A DNA stretch of 5,132 nt from Elusimicrobiota bacterium (GTDB lineage Bacteria > Elusimicrobiota > Elusimicrobia > JACQJN01), in the NCBI GenBank assembly GCA_016205045.1, contig JACQJM010000208.1, positions 1-5,132 of the forward strand, given 5' to 3'. The translations under genes were made by a program, and so were the position numbers. A model generated the notes under the pieces. It made no database searches, was not told the DNA's origin, and worked only from the letters and a program-made list of their open reading frames with translations. Every line of letters begins with the position of its first letter. Position 1 is the stretch's first letter. Of the stretch, positions 1 to 5,132 are shown one piece after another.

Positions 1-4
1 AGAC

Positions 5-10
5 TATAAT
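5..10 (+). promoter_or_regulatory. Perfect sigma70 -10 box (TATAAT) upstream of structured RNA
   Basis: The hexamer TATAAT matches the sigma70-type -10 consensus at all six positions. It would place a transcription start near 16-18, exactly at the beginning of the G+C-rich, strongly foldable stretch. The -35 element would lie before the window start and cannot be seen, and there is no TGn extension. The position relative to the folded region is the main support; a chance match is possible because only half of the promoter is visible. Confidence 0.5.
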
Positions 11-15
11 CTCCA

Positions 16-208
16 GGGGCGGGGGCCGCAAGGCAAATCCCCGGCCACCCCCGTGCTGTTATAGGCTCGGCCAGTCGAGGTGGCTTTCCGGAGAAAAAGC
101 CTCTCGCAGGGCCGCACTGGGCACAAGGCCGGCCCGAGAGGGGCAGTCCCGACGCATAAGGCGAGGACGGTTTTTCGAAGTGAAAGCCCCGAGGAATCTG
201 GCCGAGCC
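16..208 (+). ncRNA. Putative structured non-coding RNA of unrecognised family
   Basis: No convincing reading frame covers this stretch, but it is rich in complementary segments. A 5' hairpin pairs GGCCG with CGGCC around 23-51, flanked by G and C runs. A perfect 11-bp helix (64-74 with 198-208) then closes a multi-helix domain. Inside it are an approximately 11-pair hairpin with one bulge (76-87 with 96-106), GGGCCG/CGGCCC (109-114 with 130-135), GGGGC/GCCCC (140-144 with 186-190), and a hairpin at 146-168. Strand is inferred from the TATAAT at 5-10. I looked for the signatures of RNase P RNA, tmRNA, SRP RNA, 6S RNA and the common riboswitches (cobalamin, FMN, SAM, TPP, cyclic-di-GMP) and found none. 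It could be a stand-alone small RNA or a long leader of the response regulator downstream. The 3' end is uncertain and may extend to about 235. Confidence 0.5.
146..175 (+). terminator. Terminator-like hairpin plus T5 inside the structured RNA
   Basis: GTCC (146-149) pairs with GGAC (165-168) and CGC (153-155) with GCG (161-163) around the loop ATAAG. Two G residues and then five T residues (171-175) follow. This resembles an intrinsic terminator, but the stem is short and interrupted by an internal loop, and it sits inside the domain closed by the 64-74/198-208 helix. It may simply be one arm of the folded RNA. If it does terminate, the 3' arm of the closing helix would not be made, which would be an attenuator-like arrangement. 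Confidence 0.25.
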
Positions 209-239
209 TAAAGTGGGTGAGGTCGAGATAAAGAAATCC

Positions 240-268
240 TAGACAATAAGGAATAGGGTTGCTAGAAT
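240..268 (+). promoter_or_regulatory. Sigma70-type promoter for the receiver gene at 321
   Basis: The -35 candidate TAGACA (240-245) matches TTGACA at five of six positions. A spacer of exactly 17 bp separates it from TAGAAT (263-268), which matches TATAAT at five of six and is preceded by TGC, forming an extended -10. The start site would fall near 275, giving a leader of about 46 nt before the ATG at 321. This is the best complete promoter in the window. It implies that the receiver gene can be expressed independently of the structured RNA upstream. Confidence 0.6.
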
Positions 269-276
269 AAGCGGTT

Positions 277-301
277 GGCATGCAAAGATTTATCGCGTGC
301 C
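277..301 (+). promoter_or_regulatory. 5' leader hairpin ahead of the receiver gene
   Basis: GGCATGC (277-283) pairs with GCGTGCC (295-301) over seven base pairs including one G-T wobble, with an 11-nt loop. It begins within a few bases of the predicted transcription start (about 275) and ends 3 nt before the probable ribosome-binding bases GGGAG (305-309). It could stabilise the 5' end of the mRNA or modulate ribosome access. No T-run follows, so it is not an intrinsic terminator. Confidence 0.4.
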
Positions 302-320
302 TACGGGAGAAAAGTGAGGG

Positions 321-695
321 ATGACCCGTATTTTGGTGGTGGACGATGAGTTTCAGATGAGGGAATTAATGAAAGCTTATCTGGAAAATGCAGGGTATGT
401 GGTGGATGTGGCTGAGCATGGAAAAGAGGCTCTGGAAAAACTGCGCAAGGAGTCCTTTGATTTGGTGATCTTGGATCTGAGTATGCCGGAGGTGGGGGGA
501 CTGGACGTGCTCAAGATTCTTCGAAACAACCCCAAACACAGAAGGCTTCCGGTGCTGATGTGTACTTCCTCTAGTGTCACCCGCGAGGTGGATTCCGTGT
601 TTGAGGCCGGGGCGAACGGCTACTTGGTCAAATCCATGTTTGACGAGAAAAAGATCGTGGAAAAAGTGAAATCTGTCTTGCCAAAGCCTACCTAA
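321..695 (+). CDS. Receiver-only response regulator (CheY/DivK-like)
   Basis: This 124-residue protein is a single REC domain with no output domain, so it should act through protein contacts as a cytoplasmic phospho-switch. Visible landmarks are the acidic pair D8-D9, the phospho-acceptor D52 in an LDLSMP motif, T82 at the conserved Thr/Ser position, the switch aromatic Y101 and the invariant lysine K104. The residue after the lysine is serine rather than the usual proline. The ATG has GAGGG directly before it and a better placed GGGAG at 305-309 (11-nt spacing). The D8-D9 motif just inside the start fixes the N-terminus. Its own promoter and leader hairpin lie upstream. Its last 8 bp overlap the 3' end of the converging haem oxidase gene. 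The cognate kinase is unknown; the histidine kinase at 3270-4778 is the nearest candidate. Confidence 0.93.
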   Translation: MTRILVVDDEFQMRELMKAYLENAGYVVDVAEHGKEALEKLRKESFDLVILDLSMPEVGGLDVLKILRNNPKHRRLPVLMCTSSSVTREVDSVFEAGANGYLVKSMFDEKKIVEKVKSVLPKPT

Positions 696-2097
696 AACCT
701 CTACTTTCACCTACTTCCTGTTCCAGAATCTTTTCAGCGGCTTCCTTTCCCTGCCGAATACAATCGGGTATTCCGATGCCTCGGAACGCCGCTCCGGCCA
801 GGAATAAACCAGGATGCTGTTTTAACTTTTCTTCAATCTCTTTGAGTTGATGGTCGTGGCCTACCTTATATTGAGGATTTCCTCGGAACCAGCGGTACAC
901 CTTTTTTAAAAATGGATTGGCGGTGAGGTGCAAGGTGCATTCCAGATCTTTCCTGACTGCCTGGAAAATCTCGTGATCCTCCCTCTGCAAAATTTCTTCC
1001 CGGCCAGAACCTCCTAAGAAACAACGCAGGAGGACATAGCCTTCAGGAGTTCGGCCGGGGAATTTGGTGGAGGTCCAAGTGGCCCCCAGAATCGTCTTAC
1101 CCTGAGAGCGGGGGATCAAAAACCCGAATCCATCCAGGGGGTGTTTCACCTCACTGTGTCGGTAGGCCAGCGTGACGGTGGCCGAAGAAGTATAAGGAAT
1201 ATTTTCCAGGTGTTGGGAGAGGGTGGGGTTGAGCTCTTTGAGGATTTGACAAGATTCATAGGCCGGCGTAGATAACAGAACGGCCTCTGCCGCTAGGACC
1301 TTCCCATCTTCTAAAGAAACCCGGTATCCCGTGCCCGAAGACGTTACAGATTTCACCCGGCTCCCCAAAAGAATGCTTCCGGGCCGCAACCGGGAGGCCA
1401 GGGTGTACACCAATGTCCCTAAGCCGCTTTTAAGCGTCATGAAATTTGTTTTTTCAGAAGAGGGAGAGGAAGAAGCCTTTTGTCGGAACATTCCCAGCAG
1501 AAGACTGCGGTGGCTTTTTTCCAAAGAGTGAATTTGAGGGAGGGTGCTTCTGAGGCTCAACTCCTCCGAGTGTCCCGCGTAAACTCCCGAGAGGAAAGGG
1601 TCCACCAATTTATCCACCATTTCCGCACCCATTCTTCTCCTAAAGAATTCTGCCACCGTTTCATCCTCGTCGGATCCCCGAGGAAGGAAAAGATCTAGGG
1701 CTATTCTTATTTTGGCCGCGGGTGACAATAGACTCGTACTCAAAAAAGGCCAGATTCGGGTAGGAATCAAGGTATTCATCCCTTCAGGAACAGGCCTGAG
1801 TTTTCCGTTGCAGAAAAGATATATCCGTTTGAATTGAGGGTGCGTTCCTAGAAGTTCCGCTCCCAGGCCCAGTTCTTGACAGAGATCATAGGCGTGGGGT
1901 TTGGAAGTAAGAAAGGAGTCCGGACCCGCTTCGATACGAAAGGGTTCTTCCACATCGGTAAAAATTTTTCCACCCAATCTTTGAGAGCTTTCCAGAAGAA
2001 GCGTGGACAGGGGGTGGTGGTGGGCGTGTTTTTGCAATTCATAAGCGGCAGAAAGACCTGTGATGCCTGCCCCTATGAGGACGACGCGTTTTTCCAT
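688..2097 (-). CDS. hemG: Oxygen-dependent protoporphyrinogen/coproporphyrinogen oxidase (HemY/HemG type)
   Basis: This 469-residue FAD-dependent enzyme of late haem synthesis oxidises protoporphyrinogen IX to protoporphyrin IX, or coproporphyrinogen III to coproporphyrin III in the coproporphyrin branch. The N-terminal dinucleotide fold shows G9-A-G-I-T-G14, the acidic residue E36 that usually binds the FAD ribose, and RLGG at 40-43. EAGPDSFL (56-63) and the segment RRRMG to GVYAG (about 153-176) are typical of the family. A C-terminal FAD-contact region lies at about 429-459 (LAGAAFRGIGIP). Length is normal and no frameshift is seen. The start is set by the FAD motif beginning at residue 9. 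The gene begins 25 bp inside hemE, with GGTGG about 13 nt upstream and AAGGA directly abutting the ATG, so translational coupling to hemE is likely. The family is also called hemY or cgoX; the sequence alone does not tell me which substrate it prefers. It is not the menaquinone-dependent flavodoxin-like HemG of E. coli. Confidence 0.93.
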   Translation of the reverse strand: MEKRVVLIGAGITGLSAAYELQKHAHHHPLSTLLLESSQRLGGKIFTDVEEPFRIEAGPDSFLTSKPHAYDLCQELGLGAELLGTHPQFKRIYLFCNGKLRPVPEGMNTLIPTRIWPFLSTSLLSPAAKIRIALDLFLPRGSDEDETVAEFFRRRMGAEMVDKLVDPFLSGVYAGHSEELSLRSTLPQIHSLEKSHRSLLLGMFRQKASSSPSSEKTNFMTLKSGLGTLVYTLASRLRPGSILLGSRVKSVTSSGTGYRVSLEDGKVLAAEAVLLSTPAYESCQILKELNPTLSQHLENIPYTSSATVTLAYRHSEVKHPLDGFGFLIPRSQGKTILGATWTSTKFPGRTPEGYVLLRCFLGGSGREEILQREDHEIFQAVRKDLECTLHLTANPFLKKVYRWFRGNPQYKVGHDHQLKEIEEKLKQHPGLFLAGAAFRGIGIPDCIRQGKEAAEKILEQEVGESRGFR

Positions 2098-3164
2098 TCC
2101 TTAACTGTTTCCACCACGATTTTCAGATGATCTTCAGGGGTTTGAGGCAAAACGCCGTGGCCGAGATTGAAGATGTGCCCGGGTCTTCCTTCTGCTTGAT
2201 GAAGGATATTTTGGGTTAAAGATTTGAGTATTTCGGGTGGGCTCAGGAGAGAGGCGGGATCCAGATTTCCCTGGATTCCCTTATCATAACCGATCTTTTT
2301 CCAAGCTTCTTTTAAGGAAATCCTCCAATCCACGCTCAAAGCATCTCCTCCCGCTTTTCGAAGAAGGTCTAAAAAGCCCCCGGTTCCCGTGCTGAAATGA
2401 ATGGTGGGAATTCCGGCTTGGGCCAGCCGCTCCAATATTTTCTGGGAATAAGGAAGAACGAATTTTTGATAGTCTTCGGGACTCAATGCCCCGGCCCAGC
2501 TGTCGAAGAGCTGGACGGCTTGAGCTCCCGCCTCCGCCTGAGCTGAAAGATAGTCAAAGGTGGCCGTGGTAATTTTGTCCATGAGTTTTTCCCAAAGGTC
2601 CGGCCGTTGATGCATCATGGACTTGGTGCGGAGATAATAGTCAGAACGTCCTCCCTCAATCAAATAGCTGGCCAATGTAAAAGGAGCTCCTGCAAAGCCG
2701 ATCAGAGCAATGGATGAAGAGAGCTCCTTACGGACCAATCGGATGGTTGATAGCACAAAGGAAAGGTCTTCCCGGGGATCAAAGGAACGGAGTCTTTCCA
2801 CATCCCCTGCCTCACGTATAGGGTTGCGGATTACGGGGCCTTCTCCCTGGGAAAAATCAAATGAAATACCTAAAGGGGCCGCGGGGAGTAGAATATCCGC
2901 AAATAGGATAGCGGCATCTACTCCTAATTTTCGTACCGGTTGAAGGGTGACCTCGCAGGCCAGTTCGGTTTTTTTACATATCTCCAAAAGAGTGTATTTT
3001 TCCCGGAGGGACCGATATTCCTGCATAGAGCGGCCTGCCTGGCGCATGAACCAGACGGGAGTTCGAGAAGTGGTTTGTCGGCGCAGAGCCTGAATTAAAA
3101 GCGGTTCCTGAGAGAGAGGAGGTGTGAGAGGAGGGGAAGGGGGTGTGGTTCGGGGACGAGTCAC
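2073..3164 (-). CDS. hemE: Uroporphyrinogen decarboxylase
   Basis: This cytoplasmic enzyme removes four acetate carboxyl groups from uroporphyrinogen III to give coproporphyrinogen III. All main family marks are present: FMRQAGR at 39-45 (substrate-binding arginines R41 and R45), FADIL at 88-92 with the catalytic aspartate D90, GFAGAPFTLASYLIEGG at 156-172 with Y167, FDSWAG with S222, and NLGHG with H336 near the C-terminus. The protein has 363 residues, slightly longer than usual, because a proline-rich tail of about 20 residues precedes the fold. The start is GTG at 3164. An in-frame TAA lies 18 nt upstream, and no ATG, GTG or TTG occurs in frame before the conserved fold, so no other conventional start fits. 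No Shine-Dalgarno sequence is visible. It is the first gene of a two-gene haem operon, overlapping the oxidase gene by 25 bp and reading away from the histidine kinase. Confidence 0.96.
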   Translation of the reverse strand: MTRPRTTPPSPPLTPPLSQEPLLIQALRRQTTSRTPVWFMRQAGRSMQEYRSLREKYTLLEICKKTELACEVTLQPVRKLGVDAAILFADILLPAAPLGISFDFSQGEGPVIRNPIREAGDVERLRSFDPREDLSFVLSTIRLVRKELSSSIALIGFAGAPFTLASYLIEGGRSDYYLRTKSMMHQRPDLWEKLMDKITTATFDYLSAQAEAGAQAVQLFDSWAGALSPEDYQKFVLPYSQKILERLAQAGIPTIHFSTGTGGFLDLLRKAGGDALSVDWRISLKEAWKKIGYDKGIQGNLDPASLLSPPEILKSLTQNILHQAEGRPGHIFNLGHGVLPQTPEDHLKIVVETVKEWKNASSS

Positions 3165-3171
3165 GGACAGT

Positions 3172-3180
3172 ATTCTACCA
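3172..3180 (-). promoter_or_regulatory. Extended -10 promoter candidate for hemE
   Basis: Read on the minus strand the element is TGGTAGAAT: an extended TGn followed by TAGAAT, five of six to the -10 consensus. No reasonable -35 hexamer is found 16-18 bp further upstream, which fits the extended -10 class. The last base of the hexamer is 7 nt from the first base of the hemE GTG, so transcription may begin at or next to the start codon. The same TGnTAGAAT pattern is in the promoter at 240-268. Confidence 0.45.
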
Positions 3181-3215
3181 AATTATCGTCGGATGAGGGT
3201 AAAAGATGGGGGGGG

Positions 3216-3244
3216 TGGAAAAATGGGCCTTCTTGGGCTATACT
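3216..3244 (+). promoter_or_regulatory. Sigma70-type promoter for the histidine kinase operon
   Basis: TGGAAA (3216-3221, four of six to TTGACA) and TATACT (3239-3244, five of six to TATAAT) are separated by exactly 17 bp. The predicted transcription start, near 3251, gives a leader of about 19 nt to the ATG at 3270 but only about 4 nt to the ATG at 3255. This supports 3270 as the true start. The -35 box directly follows a run of eight G (3208-3215). Confidence 0.5.
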
Positions 3245-3269
3245 TTAAACATCTATGCTGGGGTCATTT

Positions 3270-4778
3270 ATGGAAGATTGGAAGGGAAAAATCCGCTGGA
3301 TTATTCATAAGATTCAGTCTTTCCGAGAGAAAAGCAAGTCCTTAAAAATACGAACTCAGCTCACCCTTTCTTTGGTGTTGGTGATGGTGGGCAGTGCTCT
3401 GGTTTCTTTCCTCATCGCAGGCTATGTTACCCGGAGTATCGTTTTAAATCAAATTAAACAGAGACAGATCAGCCAACTGCAGATCTTGGCCTCTTTTTCG
3501 GGCCAAGCAGTGGTTCTAAGAAATAAACAGGCATTGGAAAGTTATCTCAGATTTTTCATAGAAATTCCTGGAGTTAGCTATGCTTATTTTGTCAATAAGG
3601 ATGGAAAAATTCTTCTCCACACTAATTCTCAATATGTTAACCGATCCCTCAAGACATGGCAGGCTTCTAAAGAAGCCTTGGAAACGATTGAGCTCAAAAG
3701 GAAGATAAAACTGGGAAATAGCGAAAGCGGCACTTTGCGCATCGGATTCGCCCAAACCTATGTGAACAGAACGCTGCGCCAAGTTTGGCTGGATCTTTTT
3801 TACCCCATCTTGTGGCTCACCATATGGGGTATCGTGATTATTTTTTATTTTGGAGCAGGTTTAGCGGTTTACATGACACGCCCCATTCAGTATTTGGTCA
3901 AAGGCTCTCAGGAGATCAGTCAAGGTAATCTGTCTGTGGAGGTGCCTGTCGTTTCCTACAATGAGTTGGGAGATTTGGCCCGACAATTTAATTCTATGGT
4001 GAGGAAACTCAAAGAGGTGGATGAGCGTAAGGCAGAGTTCATTTCGATTGTTTCTCACGATCTGAGGAGTCCTTTAGGGGCTATTATTGCCTACTCGGAC
4101 TATCTTTTGTCCGGGGAAGCAGGAGTCCTACAACCCAAACAAGTCAAAGCGATCGAGATCATTCGCAACCAGTGTCGGCATCTCAACAATATGGTCAACA
4201 ATATTTTGGATATGGCTAAAATACAATCGGGAAGAATGGAGTATGTGTCTCAGCCATTTAACTTGAAAGGGGTGGCGGAAGAGGTACATTCCCTGTTTGA
4301 TTACAATGCCTTTCAGAAAAAAATATCCTTGGGATTCGCGGTTTCTGCGGATCTTCCCTTGGTGGTGGGGGATGCGGAGAAAATCCAGCAGGTGATTATT
4401 AATCTTGTTTCTAACGCCCTCAAGTTCACCAAATCGGGAGGGTACGTTTTGATCGGGGCTAAAGAAATGGAGGGAGGGGTGGTGCAAATTTTCGTCAAGG
4501 ATACCGGTCCTGGCATTCCCCCTCAGGAACTTCCTCGTGTTTTCGAGCGATTTCACCAAATCAACTTGAAGGAACAAAAGGCTCTGAAGATACGTGGAAC
4601 AGGATTGGGACTAGCCATTTGCAAAGGCATCGTGGAGGGTTTGGGGGGAAAAATTTGGGTGGAATCGAAGCAAAATTACGGAACCACATTTTATTTTACC
4701 TTGTCTGCAGCCAAAAAATCTCAAGAGGAAATAACTCTACCGGTTATGGTAGGAGGGGAGAGAACCCATGAGTCATGA
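3270..4778 (+). CDS. Membrane sensor histidine kinase (Cache/PAS-like sensor, HAMP, HisKA, HATPase)
   Basis: This 502-residue inner-membrane kinase has a short basic cytoplasmic N-terminus, membrane segment 1 at about 31-53, an extracytoplasmic sensor at about 55-177, membrane segment 2 at about 178-201, and HAMP at about 202-253. The sensor's YAYFVNKDGKILLHTN stretch (104-119) resembles a single-Cache/PAS-like fold. The HisKA domain has its phospho-acceptor H263 in SHDLRSPL. The HATPase shows the N box N378/N382, the G1 box D411-x-G413-x-G415, the F box around F425-F428 and the G2 box G443-T-G445-L-G447, so it should be catalytically complete. An ATG at 3255 would add five residues. I prefer 3270 because GGGG (3260-3263) lies 6 nt before it and the promoter start site fits better. 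It overlaps the following receiver gene by 11 bp. The sensed ligand is unknown. Confidence 0.92.
   Translation: MEDWKGKIRWIIHKIQSFREKSKSLKIRTQLTLSLVLVMVGSALVSFLIAGYVTRSIVLNQIKQRQISQLQILASFSGQAVVLRNKQALESYLRFFIEIPGVSYAYFVNKDGKILLHTNSQYVNRSLKTWQASKEALETIELKRKIKLGNSESGTLRIGFAQTYVNRTLRQVWLDLFYPILWLTIWGIVIIFYFGAGLAVYMTRPIQYLVKGSQEISQGNLSVEVPVVSYNELGDLARQFNSMVRKLKEVDERKAEFISIVSHDLRSPLGAIIAYSDYLLSGEAGVLQPKQVKAIEIIRNQCRHLNNMVNNILDMAKIQSGRMEYVSQPFNLKGVAEEVHSLFDYNAFQKKISLGFAVSADLPLVVGDAEKIQQVIINLVSNALKFTKSGGYVLIGAKEMEGGVVQIFVKDTGPGIPPQELPRVFERFHQINLKEQKALKIRGTGLGLAICKGIVEGLGGKIWVESKQNYGTTFYFTLSAAKKSQEEITLPVMVGGERTHES
4751..4758 (+). promoter_or_regulatory. Strong Shine-Dalgarno inside the kinase gene, for the downstream receiver
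   Basis: AGGAGGGG lies within the last codons of the histidine kinase gene, 9 nt before the ATG at 4768. It is the strongest ribosome-binding sequence in the window and settles the start of the second receiver gene despite the 11-bp overlap with the kinase. Confidence 0.8.
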
Positions 4779-5132
4779 AATATTATTGGTGGATGATGAA
4801 TCTGTATTCTCCGATTTAACGCGAGATCAGTTGGCCCACCGTGGTTTTTCCGTAACGGTTGCCTATAGTGGAGAAGAAGCGCTCAACCGCATCAAGGATC
4901 ATCCCCCAGATATTATTCTGCTGGATGTGATGATGACCGGGATCAGCGGTATCGAAGTATTGCAGCATCTGCAATCGGATCCGCAGTTAAAAGATATCCC
5001 GGTGGTGGTTTGTTCTATTACAATGCAAGAAAAAACAGCGATTCGTAGGCTTTTGGAGATGGGAGCGCGAGGTTTCATTGCTAAACCCTGCCGACCAGAC
5101 GATTTAGCCGCCAAAATCAGGGATGTATTGGG
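4768..5132 (+). CDS. Response regulator receiver domain, 3' end beyond the window
   Basis: The frame opens at ATG 4768 and stays open to the window edge, giving 121 residues that cover an almost complete REC domain. Landmarks are D9-D10, the phospho-acceptor D53 in LLDVMMTG, S83 at the Thr/Ser switch position, F103 at the aromatic switch position, and K106-P107. The usual proline of the DxxMPG loop is replaced by T57. It overlaps the histidine kinase by 11 bp with a strong ribosome-binding site, so it is the likely cognate partner, co-transcribed and coupled. Whether the protein ends as a single-domain regulator or continues into an output domain cannot be seen. It resembles the receiver at 321-695 in domain type but differs in sequence, so recent duplication is not indicated. 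Confidence 0.9.
   Translation, partial: MSHEILLVDDESVFSDLTRDQLAHRGFSVTVAYSGEEALNRIKDHPPDIILLDVMMTGISGIEVLQHLQSDPQLKDIPVVVCSITMQEKTAIRRLLEMGARGFIAKPCRPDDLAAKIRDVL

Noticed and set aside
1..240. RNase P RNA, tmRNA, SRP RNA, 6S RNA or a common riboswitch
   Set aside because: The hallmark conserved segments of these families, such as the GGAAAGTCC-like element of RNase P or the tRNA-like 3' end of tmRNA, are not present. The helix arrangement also does not match those I can recall.
213..242. Short leader-peptide frame starting at GTG 213 and ending at TAG 240-242
   Set aside because: It has only nine codons before the stop, no Shine-Dalgarno sequence, no telling amino-acid bias, and it overlaps the -35 element of the receiver promoter.
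366..710. Minus-strand open frame of 114 codons across the receiver gene
   Set aside because: It is antisense to a gene with full receiver-domain conservation, and its translation shows no recognisable domain.
3255..3269. ATG at 3255 as the start of the histidine kinase
   Set aside because: It has no Shine-Dalgarno sequence and lies about 4 nt from the predicted transcription start. ATG 3270 has GGGG at suitable spacing. It remains a possible alternative.
3124..3345. Plus-strand frame of 73 codons spanning the hemE start and the kinase start
   Set aside because: It runs across the intergenic promoters and both gene starts in another frame, and its composition is low-complexity and glycine-rich with no domain.
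4128..4577. Minus-strand open frame of 149 codons inside the histidine kinase gene
   Set aside because: It is antisense to the conserved HisKA/HATPase region. Its length is explained by codon bias of the sense gene, and no domain or ribosome-binding site supports it.
321..5132. The two receiver genes as a recent duplication
   Set aside because: They share the REC fold and active site but differ at most other positions, including the loop residues after the phospho-acceptor and after the lysine.

Overview
The window looks like ordinary bacterial chromosome of intermediate G+C content. It holds five protein genes in three transcription blocks plus a structured, apparently non-coding stretch at the left end. 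The haem enzymes are of bacterial type. The oxygen-dependent HemY-type oxidase points to a lineage that meets oxygen, and the histidine kinase has an extracytoplasmic sensor. I cannot name the genus from the sequence. No mobile elements, CRISPR arrays, tRNA or rRNA genes were seen.

Left end (1-320): a perfect TATAAT at 5-10 is followed by about 200 nt of G+C-rich, highly foldable sequence. Its core is closed by an exact 11-bp long-range helix (64-74 with 198-208). It matches no RNA family that I can recognise from memory. A second, well-formed promoter (240-268, 17-bp spacer, extended -10) follows, then a short leader with a 7-bp hairpin. This leads into a receiver-only response regulator (321-695). 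The second promoter suggests that the structured region is a stand-alone small RNA rather than only a leader of the regulator, but read-through is possible.

Middle (688-3164, minus strand): hemE (uroporphyrinogen decarboxylase) and a HemY/HemG-type FAD porphyrinogen oxidase form a two-gene haem-synthesis operon. The reading frames overlap by 25 bp. The operon converges on the response regulator, and the two 3' ends overlap by 8 bp. hemE starts at GTG, has no visible Shine-Dalgarno sequence, and has an extended -10 only 7 nt upstream, so its mRNA may be leaderless.

Right end (3165-5132): a divergent intergenic region of about 105 bp carries back-to-back promoter candidates and a run of eight G. 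It drives a membrane histidine kinase (two membrane segments, Cache/PAS-like sensor, HAMP, HisKA, HATPase). The kinase overlaps by 11 bp with a second receiver gene that runs off the window. The kinase and this receiver are very likely a translationally coupled two-component pair. The first receiver (321-695) could be another partner, although the haem operon separates it from the kinase.
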